The notes under the pieces: generated by a model
What the model was told of the DNA's origin: nothing
The model's input: the letters and a program-made list of their open reading frames with translations, nothing else
Database searches by the model: none
Translations under genes and position numbers: made by a program
NCBI RefSeq assembly: GCF_014203365.1
Contig: NZ_JACHIS010000001.1
Location: 1,674,001 to 1,738,000, forward strand
Length of the DNA stretch: 64,000 nt
Direction: 5' to 3'
Source: Actinoalloteichus hymeniacidonis
GTDB taxonomy: Bacteria; Actinomycetota; Actinomycetes; Mycobacteriales; Pseudonocardiaceae
Shown here: positions 1 through 8,591 of the stretch, piece by piece
How positions within the stretch are numbered: position 1 is the stretch's first letter
Layout of the letters: the number at the start of each line of letters is the position of its first letter

Positions 1-1227
1 GAACAGTAGAGAGTGCTCGATCGGGTCGAGGTCGGTGATCCGCAGGATGTAGGCCACGAGCGATCCGGTGGCAGAACCCCGGCCCGGACCCACGGCGATC
101 TTCTGGTCCTTGGCCCACCGGACAAGGTCGCCGACCACCAGGAAGTAGGCCGGGAATCCCATCTGGGCGATGACGCCGAGTTCCCGCTCGATGCGGTCCT
201 GGTACTCCTGGGTCAATCCGTTCGGAAAGCGGGCTGGCGTGAACTGTTCGACCTCGGCCCGTAGAACGCTGTTCTCCGTCTCTCCCTCAGCGAGCGGGAA
301 CCGGGGCATTCGGTCGACATGGGCGTAGACCTCGTCGTAGGACTCGACACGCTCGGCGATGAGCAGCGTGCTATCCGTGGCGCCGGGTACCTCGGTGTCC
401 CAGTAGGCCCGCATCTCATCGGCGGACTTCAGGTAGTAGCCGTCGCCGTCGAACTTGAAGCGGGTCGGGTCGGTGAGGGTTTTACCCGACTGGACGCAGA
501 GCAACGCGCCGTGGGTATCGGCTTGATCTTGCGTGACATAGTGCGAGTCGTTGGTTGCCAACGGCTTCAGTCCGAGTTCGCGACCGATGTGCAACAGGCC
601 CTCGCGCACCGATCGCTCGATGGGCAGCCCGTGGTCCATCAACTCCAGAAAGAAGTTCTCGGCGCCGAAGATGTCCCGATAGTCCGACGCCGCCTGCATC
701 GCCTCGCGCGGCTGGCCCAGCCGCAGCCGGGTCTGCACCTCGCCGGAGGGACAGCCGGTGGTGGCGATGATCCCCTCGGCGTGCTCTGAGATGAGTTCCC
801 GGTCCATTCGGGGCTTGCGGTAGTAGCCCTCGTAAGAAGCCAGACTCGAAAGCTTGAACAGGTTGCGCAGCCCGGTGGCGTTGCCCGCGAGCATCGTCAT
901 GTGTGTGTAGGCGCCCGCGCCGGAGACGTCGCCGCCCTCACCGGATTGGTCGCTGGAGCGCTGGTTGCTCTCACCCCAGAACACCGGCTTTTTGTGAAAG
1001 CGGCTCACCGGGGCGATGTAGGCCTCGATACCGATGATCGGCTTGATGTCCCGCTTCTTCGCCTGCCGGTAAAACTCGGCCGATCCGTACATGTTGCCGT
1101 GGTCGGTCATACCGACGGCGGGCATACCCAGCCGCTCGGCCTCGGCGAACAGCGGCGCTACCTTGGCGGCTCCGTCCAGCATCGAGTACTCGGTGTGGAC
1201 GTGTAGATGGACGAACGAGTCGGACAC
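1..1227 (-). CDS. dnaE: DNA polymerase III alpha subunit (N-terminal part)
   Basis: The replicative polymerase catalytic subunit; only the first 409 codons are inside the window and the gene runs off the left edge. The protein opens with the PHP-domain motif [11 protein letters not shown] and continues through TDHGNMYG, typical of bacterial DnaE. The polymerase-domain motif [11 protein letters not shown] appears just before the edge. I chose the GTG at 1227 because the PHP motif begins six residues later, as in other DnaE proteins. The gene is transcribed away from the intergenic region that carries two CRISPR-repeat-like hairpins. No frameshift is seen. Family assignment is firm; dnaE1 versus an error-prone paralog cannot be fully settled without the C-terminus, but the standard N-terminus favours the main replicase. 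Confidence 0.95.
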   Translation of the reverse strand, partial: MSDSFVHLHVHTEYSMLDGAAKVAPLFAEAERLGMPAVGMTDHGNMYGSAEFYRQAKKRDIKPIIGIEAYIAPVSRFHKKPVFWGESNQRSSDQSGEGGDVSGAGAYTHMTMLAGNATGLRNLFKLSSLASYEGYYRKPRMDRELISEHAEGIIATTGCPSGEVQTRLRLGQPREAMQAASDYRDIFGAENFFLELMDHGLPIERSVREGLLHIGRELGLKPLATNDSHYVTQDQADTHGALLCVQSGKTLTDPTRFKFDGDGYYLKSADEMRAYWDTEVPGATDSTLLIAERVESYDEVYAHVDRMPRFPLAEGETENSVLRAEVEQFTPARFPNGLTQEYQDRIERELGVIAQMGFPAYFLVVGDLVRWAKDQKIAVGPGRGSATGSLVAYILRITDLDPIEHSLLF

Positions 1228-1610
1228 AACTCTCCCTGGCGGCGAGGAACGGGCGAGGCTGTACCGCCGCGCGTGCGGGAAGAGAGGTCGGCCGAGGGGT
1301 CCCCGCGTGCGCGGGGGCAGACGTGTAGACGGCTGGGGGCGGGCACCGATTCCTCCCCGCGTGCGCGGGGCTAACGGTTCATCCTGTCTTACGACGTCGA
1401 GCCTCCGCATAAGGGCCCGGCATTTTCCTCAAAGGGTGCGCTGACCTGTGATGACGTCTGTCTCGGCGTGTTGCGCTCAGGTCCCCGAGCACGGGTTCGT
1501 GGCGTGCGGGGAACCCTGGGGTTCTTGGCCACATGCTCCACGGCGTGCCGGTGGTGCCGTGCTCTGGCCGGTAACCATGCAGCTGGACGAGGGGATATCT
1601 CGCCGACGCC
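1228..1610. other. Intergenic region upstream of dnaE
   Basis: There is no convincing gene in these 383 bases. It must hold the dnaE promoter and the 3' end of the neighbouring alpha/beta hydrolase transcript. The only structure I see is the pair of hairpin units at 1295-1375. Short open frames here have no recognisable product. Confidence 0.6.
1295..1375 (-). repeat. Two CRISPR-repeat-like hairpin units
   Basis: Read on the minus strand, two units share the core GCCCCGCGCACGCGGGG, which is identical to the core of the CRISPR repeats at 19990-20258. The unit at 1322-1295 begins GTCTGCCCC, then has one extra C, then GCGCACGCGGGG. The unit at 1375-1348 begins GTTAGCCCC. Start-to-start distance is 53 bases, shorter than the 60-61 in the real array, and the flanks diverge. 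The units lie about 70-150 bases upstream of the dnaE start codon. They may be a relic mini-array or hairpins in the dnaE leader. Confidence 0.6.
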
Positions 1611-2495
1611 CTACCCCGCTCCGACCACTCCCCGCAGAATCTCCCCCGCTCGCTTCCACAGCAGCGATCCGCCCTCGTCGGGTAGTTCGCTGCGCTGGGC
1701 GTTGGGCAGTCGCTCGGCGAGGGTGCGGCCGAGGTCGGGGGAGTGGGTGGGGTTGGTGTCGTGGGCGCCGAACCAGAGCGTCACGGGGACGGTGATCTCG
1801 GCCGGGTCGAATGGCCAGCGGGACATGGAGAGCAGGGTGTCGCGGGCGTATCCCGCCGGGCCTTGGGCGAAGCCCTCGGCCAGCGCCCGGCGGTAGGCGG
1901 CGTCGAATTCGGGGGCGGTGTAGACGGCGCGGTCCACCGGACCGCTCATCTGAGTCACCATCTCGCGCATCGACGTCGCATCGGCGAAACCGGCGAAGGA
2001 GGCCTCGGCCGCAGCCGGGTCGGTGGTCGCCATGGTGATCAGGTCACGGACCTGCGGCGGGAGCAGTTCGACGATCGCGGGCGCGGCGAGTTCGTCGGTG
2101 GGGGAGACCAGTGCGACGGCCGAGACGAGTCCCGCTGCCGCGCAGGCCAACGCGAAGGGCGCACCCTGGGAGAAGCCCACCATCGAAGGCCTACCGCCGG
2201 AAGCCGTGGTCAGCTCCAATGCCTCGATCACCTCGGAAACATCCGAGGCCCAATCGGTCAGAGTCCTACCTGGCGCGGGATCGGAGGCGCCGAGACCGGG
2301 CCGGTCCAGCGATACCAGCCGCACGCCCAGGGTGTCGACGTCGTCGCCGCCGAATCCGAGGGAACGCCCGGTCGCCGCGCCGGGACACAACAGCACGGGA
2401 CCACCATCGCTCGGACCCCACTCGGCCCATGCCAGCCGACGGCCATCGCGCAAGGTATGCGATCCCAATCGATCAGGCTCTCGAACCCCGCTCAC
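1611..2495 (-). CDS. alpha/beta hydrolase fold protein
   Basis: A 294-residue alpha/beta hydrolase. The nucleophile elbow GFSQGA (Ser near residue 109) and an HDTNP segment with a likely acidic catalytic residue are visible. Near the C-terminus, where a catalytic histidine is usual, the sequence reads DEGGSLLWKR, so I cannot point to the His of the triad. The start is the GTG at 2495, preceded by GGAGG at suitable distance; an open frame extends further upstream but runs into the UDP-glucose dehydrogenase gene. It is 139 bases downstream of that gene on the same strand. Substrate is unknown. Confidence 0.85.
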   Translation of the reverse strand: MSGVREPDRLGSHTLRDGRRLAWAEWGPSDGGPVLLCPGAATGRSLGFGGDDVDTLGVRLVSLDRPGLGASDPAPGRTLTDWASDVSEVIEALELTTASGGRPSMVGFSQGAPFALACAAAGLVSAVALVSPTDELAAPAIVELLPPQVRDLITMATTDPAAAEASFAGFADATSMREMVTQMSGPVDRAVYTAPEFDAAYRRALAEGFAQGPAGYARDTLLSMSRWPFDPAEITVPVTLWFGAHDTNPTHSPDLGRTLAERLPNAQRSELPDEGGSLLWKRAGEILRGVVGAG

Positions 2496-2634
2496 GCTGA
2501 TCCTCCCCAACCTGCGCCCACCGACCCCATACGGGCGCAGACGTTCGCAGATTGCTCCAATCGGAGCAACCGAATTTCCCGAGTCCGCAGGCAGCAGGCG
2601 CCCGTCAACCGAGCCCCCGCAACCGTTCCGCCCG

Positions 2635-3951
2635 TCAAGCCATCGGCTCAGCACTCGTCCCCAACCCGACCCGCCGGAACCCCGCCGTCGCCAGCTCGGC
2701 CGCATCGAGCACGTTGCGCATGTCGACCACCACCGGATGCCGCACCGCCCTGGCCAGCGCCGTCCAATCCAGGGTGCGGAACTCGGGCCATTCGGTGAGC
2801 ACGACCAACGCTGCCGCATCCTCCGCGACGAGGTACGGGTCCGAGACCACGCCGACCCCGTGGATGCCGAGACCGACAGCCGCCCCCACCGCCGGGTCGT
2901 AGGCGGTGAGGATCGCACCCTGGCGGGCCAACGCCTCGACGATCGCGATTGCAGGGGAGTCGCGGAGGTCCCCCGTGCCCGCTTTGAAGGCCAGGCCGAG
3001 GATGCCGATCCGCGCCCCGACCAGTGAACCGTCGGCCGAGCCGGTGACCGCGCAGCGCACCTTGCGCACCACCGTCGCCTGCTGCCGCGCATTGGCCTTC
3101 ACCGCATCGCGCACCAGCGCGAAGTCCACGCCTGCCTCCTCGGCGGCCCGCAGCAGCGCGCTGGTGTCCTTGGGCAGGCAGGACCCGCCCCAACCCGGCC
3201 CGGCGGTGAGGAAATCCGGTGCGATCCGATCGTCGAGGCCCATGGCATGGGTGACCTCGGTGACGTCGGCGCCGACGCGTTCGCACAGCTCGGCGAGCAC
3301 GTTGACATAGGACGCCTTGATCGCGAGGAAGGCGTTGCTGGCGTACTTGGTCACCTCGGCGGTCGCGGGGTCGGTGTGCAGCACGGGGGCCCCGGTTTCG
3401 GCATACAACGCGGCGACCTCCTCGGCGGCGTCCCGATACGCGGCGTCGGCGCCGATCACGACCCGGTCGGGATGCAGGAAGTCCTCGACCGCGTGCCCCT
3501 CGCGCAGGAACTCGGGATTGCTCACCACCGGCAGATCCGCGCGGCCGAGCAACCGGGGCACCCGGCCTGCGGTGCCCAGCGGCACGGTGGACTTGGTGAC
3601 GATCACGCAGCCGGGGCGCAGTACGCCGCCGAGGATCGCCAGGGTCGATTCGAAGACGTCCAGATTGCAGGCGCCGTCCGGGCCCATCGGGGTGGGTAGA
3701 CACAGCAGAACCAGGTCGACGCCGGCGAGCGTGGTGATGTCGGTGGTGAAATCGAGACGGCTCCGGGTCCGTCCGGCCACCACGAGATCGGCCAGTCCCG
3801 GCTCGGCGATCGTGACCTCGCCCGCGCACAGTCGGTCGACCTTGGCGACGTCGTTGTCCACACAGGTCACTCGGAAACCGAGGTGGGCCAGGCATGCGGC
3901 ACTGGTGAGTCCCACATACCCTGCGCCGACCACGCCGAGATGGCTAACCAT
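2635..3951 (-). CDS. UDP-glucose 6-dehydrogenase
   Basis: Oxidises UDP-glucose to UDP-glucuronate with two NAD+. The 438-residue protein has the N-terminal Rossmann motif GVVGAGYVG (about residues 6-14), the NPEFLREG segment (145-152) and the active-site cysteine in GPGWGGSCLPKD (Cys near 258). Length and order match the UDP-glucose/GDP-mannose dehydrogenase family. The start codon ATG at 3951 overlaps the end of the upstream GT9 gene by 8 bases, so the two are probably translationally coupled. It is the last gene of the sugar operon. With the UDP-glucuronate decarboxylase-like gene at the other end of the locus it could supply UDP-GlcA and UDP-xylose. Confidence 0.93.
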   Translation of the reverse strand: MVSHLGVVGAGYVGLTSAACLAHLGFRVTCVDNDVAKVDRLCAGEVTIAEPGLADLVVAGRTRSRLDFTTDITTLAGVDLVLLCLPTPMGPDGACNLDVFESTLAILGGVLRPGCVIVTKSTVPLGTAGRVPRLLGRADLPVVSNPEFLREGHAVEDFLHPDRVVIGADAAYRDAAEEVAALYAETGAPVLHTDPATAEVTKYASNAFLAIKASYVNVLAELCERVGADVTEVTHAMGLDDRIAPDFLTAGPGWGGSCLPKDTSALLRAAEEAGVDFALVRDAVKANARQQATVVRKVRCAVTGSADGSLVGARIGILGLAFKAGTGDLRDSPAIAIVEALARQGAILTAYDPAVGAAVGLGIHGVGVVSDPYLVAEDAAALVVLTEWPEFRTLDWTALARAVRHPVVVDMRNVLDAAELATAGFRRVGLGTSAEPMA

Positions 3952-4888
3952 GGTGCACCCGGTCGGGCAGCAGCTCGTGTGCGGCGGCCAGGACCCGGTT
4001 CGGCAGCAGCATGAGCAGCCCCGAATGCGGCCGGTCCGCGTGCGGGTCGCCGACGTCGCCCACCCACAGGGCGATGTGCTGCTCGGCGGTGGCCGGCGGG
4101 CCCCACAGCTTCGGCGGCGTCGGGCCGAACAGCAACACCGAGGGCGTGCTGAAGGCGGTGGCGAGGTGGCCGACTCCGGTGTCGCCGCAGATGACCAGCG
4201 TGGCGTCGGCGACGAGCCTGGCGAGTCCGGCGAGGTCGGTCCGTCCGGCCAGTACCGCCGAATCCGGTAGTCCGGCGGCGCGGGCGATGTCCGTGGCCGA
4301 GTCCTGTTCGGCCGGGCTCCCGGTGATGACGACCTCGTGTCCCTCGGATCGCAGGGCGCGGGCCACCTCGACATAGCGATCCGGCGGCCAGCGGCGGGCC
4401 GGATACGCCGCGCCGGGATGGATGACGACGGCTCCCGGCCGGGGGCTCGAACCGGCCGGTCGCGGCAGGTGGAGGTCGGCGCGATCGGCATCCATCCCGC
4501 CGAAATCCAGCAGTCTGCACCAGCGGTCGACCTCGTGGACGTCGTCCCGCCATTCCAGGCCGGGCACCCCCCGATAGTCGGGGTGGCGATGGGTGAGCAG
4601 GGTGCCGGGACGCACCTTGCGTAGATCGCGAATGCTCTGCGGACCCTGGCCGTGCAGGTTCACCGCCACCGCAGGCGGGGCCTCCGACCAGTGCAGGGCG
4701 CCGAGTCCGGCGGTCGGCAACAGTTCGTCCACCGCGTCGATGAGGTCGACGAGGGCACGCAGGTTCTCCGGCGCCGCCAGCACGAGGCGGGCGTCGGGAT
4801 GGTGGCGGCGCAGCGCGCGCAGCGCGGGAATCCCGGTCAGCAGGTCCCCGATGCCCAGCGCCCGCAACACCAGAACGGAGTCGCTCAC
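3944..4888 (-). CDS. glycosyltransferase family 9 (heptosyltransferase-like)
   Basis: A 314-residue protein of the GT9 (ADP-heptose:LPS heptosyltransferase) family. It begins VSDSVLVLRALGIGDLLTGIPALRAL, the usual GT9 start, and carries VVIHPGAAYPARRWP and the donor-site segment CGDTGVGHLATAF. GT9 enzymes transfer heptose from ADP-heptose, which fits the neighbouring heptose genes. The GTG at 4888 overlaps the stop of the upstream SDR as GTGA; a GTG two codons earlier is also possible. The 3' end overlaps UDP-glucose dehydrogenase. Acceptor unknown; actinobacteria have no LPS. Confidence 0.88.
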   Translation of the reverse strand: MSDSVLVLRALGIGDLLTGIPALRALRRHHPDARLVLAAPENLRALVDLIDAVDELLPTAGLGALHWSEAPPAVAVNLHGQGPQSIRDLRKVRPGTLLTHRHPDYRGVPGLEWRDDVHEVDRWCRLLDFGGMDADRADLHLPRPAGSSPRPGAVVIHPGAAYPARRWPPDRYVEVARALRSEGHEVVITGSPAEQDSATDIARAAGLPDSAVLAGRTDLAGLARLVADATLVICGDTGVGHLATAFSTPSVLLFGPTPPKLWGPPATAEQHIALWVGDVGDPHADRPHSGLLMLLPNRVLAAAHELLPDRVHHG

Positions 4889-5574
4889 GGCCACGAGGAC
4901 TCTTCCGACGAGCAGACGACGAGTTCCCTGATCTCGCATCCCGGCGGCTGGCTGAGGACGAAGGCCACGGTGCGGGCGACGTCCTCCGGCTGGTTCAGCT
5001 TCGCGTCCGGCGGCGGTTTGTACTGCTCGGTGCGGTTGTCGAAGAACGCGGTGTGCATGCCGCCCGGAATCAGCAGGGTCACCCCGATCTGGCCTGCGGT
5101 CTCCGTGGCCAGCGCTCTGGTGAAGCCGACGACGCCGAACTTCGCGGCGCAGTAGGCGGTCGCATCGGAAACGGCCTTGATGCCCAGGGTGGATCCGCAG
5201 GTCACCACGGTTCCCTTGCTCTGTTTGAGAAAGGGCAGGGCGGCGCGGACGACGGCGACGGTGCCGAGCAGGTTGACGTGCACGACGCGTTCCCAGTCCG
5301 CGACCGAGACCTCGTCGAGCGTGCCACACGCGTCGGTGCCCGCTGCGGTGAAGACGCCGTCGATGCGGCCGCCTGCGCGGCGGGCCAGTTCGTTGACGGC
5401 GGCTTCGGCCGAGGCGGTGTCGGACAGGTCGGCTTCGACGAACTCGACGTCGGATTTGGGTTTGGCACGGTCGATGACCAGGGGCGTGCCGCCGTTCTCC
5501 CGCACGACCTCGACGGTTGCCGCGCCGAGTCCGGACGCGCCGCCGGTGATCACGATATTGCCGAGGGTGGACAT
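4885..5574 (-). CDS. short-chain dehydrogenase/reductase
   Basis: A classical 229-residue SDR. It has the cofactor motif TGGASGLGAA near residue 10, NLLGT, and the catalytic YCAAK. The start ATG at 5574 has CAGGAG just upstream. It lies between HldE (25 bases downstream of it) and a GT9, whose GTG overlaps the SDR stop. The context suggests a ketoreductase or oxidase step on a sugar or lipid of the glycan. It is too short to be HldD, the ADP-heptose 6-epimerase, which is an extended SDR, so the locus may keep the D,D-heptose form. Substrate is inferred only from context. Confidence 0.85.
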   Translation of the reverse strand: MSTLGNIVITGGASGLGAATVEVVRENGGTPLVIDRAKPKSDVEFVEADLSDTASAEAAVNELARRAGGRIDGVFTAAGTDACGTLDEVSVADWERVVHVNLLGTVAVVRAALPFLKQSKGTVVTCGSTLGIKAVSDATAYCAAKFGVVGFTRALATETAGQIGVTLLIPGGMHTAFFDNRTEQYKPPPDAKLNQPEDVARTVAFVLSQPPGCEIRELVVCSSEESSWP

Positions 5575-5599
5575 GGGATGCTCCTGTCTCCGTCGGGTT

Positions 5600-6979
5600 T
5601 CAGCTCCTCGCATGTGCTGCGGCCACCAACCGGGAGGTCGAGTAGCCCGCGACCGTCGGGATCAGCACGGTCTCGCCGCCGTAGCCGTGCACGACCCGGC
5701 TCTCGGGTAGCTCGGCGTTGGCGTAGTCGCCGCCCTTGACCCACACATCGGGGCAGAGCCGCTCCAGCAGGGCGGCGGGCGACGGTTCGTCGAACACGGC
5801 GACCGCGTCCACCGAGGACAGCTCGGTGAGTAGCCGTGCGCGGTCTTGCGCGGGAACGATCGGACGTCCCTCGCCCTTGAGCAACCGCACCGACTCGTCG
5901 GAGTTCAGGCAGACCACCAGGGCATCGCCCAGTGCTCGGGATTGCCGGAGCAGGCTCACATGGCCGGGATGGAGCAGGTCGAAGCAGCCGCCGGTGGCGA
6001 CGAGTCTGCCGCCGGTGGCGCGGATGCGGGCCGCGATTTCGAAGGCGGAATCCAGTTTCCGCGATGCGGCGGCCGTCAACCTCGGCTCCACGCTGATGGA
6101 CAGGGCTCCCGCGCCGCCTGCTCCGATGAACCGGGCGGCGGTCTCGACGGCTCCGGCCACGGCGGCGGCGACGTCCTGGCCGAGGATCAGGCCGGCGGCG
6201 ACGGCGGCGGCGAAACAGTCCCCCGCGCCGCAGGCGTCCGCCTCCACCGAGGCCAACAGCCGCGCGTCCTCCGGCACCGACACCGTCGTGGTTCGCCCGC
6301 CGTGGGCGAGCATGCCGCCGTCGGCCCCGGTGGTCACCACCACGGCGCCCGCCGCCCATTCGGCGCACAGCACACTGGCCAGTTCGGTGTCCTGCCCGCA
6401 GGCCGGGGCGAAGCGGCGTGCCTCCTCGAGGTTCGGCGAGATGAGCCAGGCGCCCGGGGTGGGCGCGGGGCCACGGGGATGCGGGTCCCAGACGATGGGC
6501 ACGGTCGCGGCGAGTTCGGCGAGCAGCCGTCGGATGTCGGGGTGCGCGGCGACTCCTCGGCCGTAGTCGGCGACCACGATCGCGCCCGCTCCGCGCAGCA
6601 CGCTCTGCACCCGTTGGGCCACGGGTGCCGTGGAGGCCATGCCATCGCCGGTGTCCAGTCGCAGCAGCGATTGGTTTCCGACACGCACCCGTGCCTTGCG
6701 CACGGTCTCGCCCTGTAGGGGCAGTGGGAGCACCTCGACCACCGGATCCAGCAGGCCGATGAGGGTTCGTCCCGCGTCGTCGTCGCCGATCGCCGTGACC
6801 AGCACGACCTCGGCGGTCGATCGGGATGCCAGCAATGCCGCCAGACCCGCCCCGCCGGGTCGACGCAGCTCCCCGCCGACGTCGACCACCGCTGCGGGGG
6901 TGCCGGGGCAGAATCGCTCCACGGTGCCCTCGATGTCGACGTCGAGTAGTGCGTCACCGAGTACGACCAGCGGTTTCAC
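5600..6979 (-). CDS. hldE: bifunctional heptose 7-phosphate kinase / heptose 1-phosphate nucleotidyltransferase (HldE-type)
   Basis: A 459-residue two-domain protein. The N-terminal PfkB-type kinase half ends with DACGAGDCFAAAVAAG (about residues 248-263) and would phosphorylate D-glycero-D-manno-heptose 7-phosphate at C1. The C-terminal cytidylyltransferase-like half contains GGCFDLLHPGHVSLL with the HxGH nucleotide-binding motif at 337-340 and would make the NDP-heptose. Domain order matches enterobacterial HldE. The GTG at 6979 overlaps the gmhA stop as GTGA. Neighbours gmhA and the GmhB-type phosphatase complete the beta-heptose pathway. The nucleotide used (ADP is usual for HldE) cannot be read from sequence. 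Confidence 0.92.
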   Translation of the reverse strand: MKPLVVLGDALLDVDIEGTVERFCPGTPAAVVDVGGELRRPGGAGLAALLASRSTAEVVLVTAIGDDDAGRTLIGLLDPVVEVLPLPLQGETVRKARVRVGNQSLLRLDTGDGMASTAPVAQRVQSVLRGAGAIVVADYGRGVAAHPDIRRLLAELAATVPIVWDPHPRGPAPTPGAWLISPNLEEARRFAPACGQDTELASVLCAEWAAGAVVVTTGADGGMLAHGGRTTTVSVPEDARLLASVEADACGAGDCFAAAVAAGLILGQDVAAAVAGAVETAARFIGAGGAGALSISVEPRLTAAASRKLDSAFEIAARIRATGGRLVATGGCFDLLHPGHVSLLRQSRALGDALVVCLNSDESVRLLKGEGRPIVPAQDRARLLTELSSVDAVAVFDEPSPAALLERLCPDVWVKGGDYANAELPESRVVHGYGGETVLIPTVAGYSTSRLVAAAHARS

Positions 6980-7539
6980 GTCGTCACCCCCAATTCCCCG
7001 TCGAGTGCCGCGCAGAGTGCGTGGACGAGGGCGAGATGCACCTCTTGCACGGTGGCGACGTCGGGTGCATCGACGGTGATGGCGTCATCGCAGAGGGCGG
7101 CCAGCGGATTGGGTGCCGGGCCGGTCAACGCCCAGGTGGTGACGCCGATGTCGTGTGCCGATTTCGCCGCGGCGACCACGTTCTCGCTTGAACCGCTGGT
7201 GGACAGTGCGACCAGCACGTCGCCGCGCCTGCCGTGGGCCCGGACCTGGCGGGCGTACAGCTCGCTTCCGCCGTAGTCGTTGATGATCGCCGTTCCCGCC
7301 GAGGTGTCGGCGTGCAGCGCGATCGCCGAGAGGGGTTGGCGTTCGTCGCGGAAGCGGCCGACGAGTTCGCCGGTCAGGTGTTGTGCCTCGGCGGCGCTGC
7401 CACCGTTGCCGCAGGCCAGTAGTCGGGCCCCGGCGGGCAGGATCCGGGCCAGCTGGGCGGCCCACTGCCGTAGTACGGGCGCCGCCGAGTCGGTCCGCCG
7501 CAATGCTTCGCACAGTGCCGCGAAATGCTCCTCGATCAC
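6976..7539 (-). CDS. gmhA: sedoheptulose 7-phosphate isomerase (SIS domain)
   Basis: A 187-residue SIS-domain protein, the first enzyme of heptose nucleotide synthesis, converting sedoheptulose 7-phosphate to D-glycero-D-manno-heptose 7-phosphate. The phosphate-binding motif ACGNGGSAAEAQHL (about residues 40-53), STSGSSENV and the C-terminal EVHLALVHALC helix are typical of GmhA. I chose GTG at 7539, which has GGGAGGTG upstream and overlaps the stop of the GT9 gene as GTGA; an in-frame start nine codons upstream lies inside that gene. It overlaps hldE at its 3' end. Confidence 0.92.
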   Translation of the reverse strand: MIEEHFAALCEALRRTDSAAPVLRQWAAQLARILPAGARLLACGNGGSAAEAQHLTGELVGRFRDERQPLSAIALHADTSAGTAIINDYGGSELYARQVRAHGRRGDVLVALSTSGSSENVVAAAKSAHDIGVTTWALTGPAPNPLAALCDDAITVDAPDVATVQEVHLALVHALCAALDGELGVTT

Positions 7540-8591
7540 GAGACACCTCCCGTCGTCAGGCGGCACTGCGGCGCACCTGTGGTGGGCTCCGCGAGTCGTG
7601 CGACCGCGGTGACCACCTCGTCAGGCTGAATGGACTCCAGGCAGGGATGTCCGACGATGGGGCATTCCCGGACCCGGGTTCCCCGGCAGGGGGCGGATTG
7701 GTCGCCGAGCAGGACGGTGGGCACGCCGTGTGGCGCCCACCGCTGCGCGGGGACGACCGGCGCGAACAGGGAGATCACCGGGGTGCCGACGGCGGCGGCG
7801 AGGTGTGCGGGTCCGGTGTTGGGCACCACCACCGCACTGGCCCGGTCGAGCACCGAGGCCAGCTGCGCGAGCGTGGTGGTGCCGCCGAGGTCGAGAGCTC
7901 GGTCCGTCGCGACCTCGGCGGTCAGTGCGCGGTCGGCGGTGCCGCCGGTGACCACGACTCGATGTCCGGCGGCGAGCAGTGCCTCGACGATCGCGGCGGA
8001 TCGCGCGGCCGATGGCTGTCGGGCGGGCACCGAGGCACTCGGATGCACCACCACATAGCCGGGCGGGCCGGTCAGCGCGGCGACCTCGGGCAGTGGCCGC
8101 CGCACGGCGAGTGCCCCGCGATCCCCGGCGGGTAGCGGGAAGCCCGCCGCCTCGGCCAGCGAGAGGGCTCGTTCGCTCTCCGGCGGATCACCGTCGACGC
8201 TGTGGCGCAGATCCAGCAGCGATCCCGGATAGTCCTCGCAGATCGCCCCGATCCACGGCACCCCGGCCAGCCGGAGCAGCAGCGCCAACGGCAGCGGGGA
8301 CTGGTGGAAGGAGGTCAACACCAGGGCGCGGTCGAAGCGACCCGCCCGGATTCGTTCGACGAGTTCGGCCACCGCTGCGGGGCCGACCGGTTCGGGTTGC
8401 GGGTCGATCCAGGGCGCCCGCCAGATCAGGACCTCGTCGAGGTCGGGCAGCAGCGGGCCTGCCGCCGCGCCGAGCGGGCCCGCCAACAGCGTGACGGAGT
8501 CGGCGCCTGCGGCGACGGCTCGAATGCAGGGCCCGGCCAGCAGGACGTCTCCGAGGCTGTCCAGGCGCGCGATGAGTACTCGCTGCGTCAT
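7536..8591 (-). CDS. glycosyltransferase family 9 (heptosyltransferase-like)
   Basis: A 351-residue second GT9 enzyme. The N-terminus MTQRVLIARLDSLGDVLLAG is the standard GT9 start. VVVHPSASVPARQPS and VVPNTGPAHLAAAVGTPVISLFAP mark the C-terminal donor-binding domain. A Cys-containing tail (APCRGTRVRECPIVGHPCL) is typical of many GT9 proteins. Start ATG at 8591 overlaps the preceding stop as ATGA. Placed directly before gmhA and hldE, it is the best candidate for using the NDP-heptose made here. The open frame extends some 230 codons upstream, but that part is a shadow of the GT2-phosphatase gene. Confidence 0.9.
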   Translation of the reverse strand: MTQRVLIARLDSLGDVLLAGPCIRAVAAGADSVTLLAGPLGAAAGPLLPDLDEVLIWRAPWIDPQPEPVGPAAVAELVERIRAGRFDRALVLTSFHQSPLPLALLLRLAGVPWIGAICEDYPGSLLDLRHSVDGDPPESERALSLAEAAGFPLPAGDRGALAVRRPLPEVAALTGPPGYVVVHPSASVPARQPSAARSAAIVEALLAAGHRVVVTGGTADRALTAEVATDRALDLGGTTTLAQLASVLDRASAVVVPNTGPAHLAAAVGTPVISLFAPVVPAQRWAPHGVPTVLLGDQSAPCRGTRVRECPIVGHPCLESIQPDEVVTAVARLAEPTTGAPQCRLTTGGVS

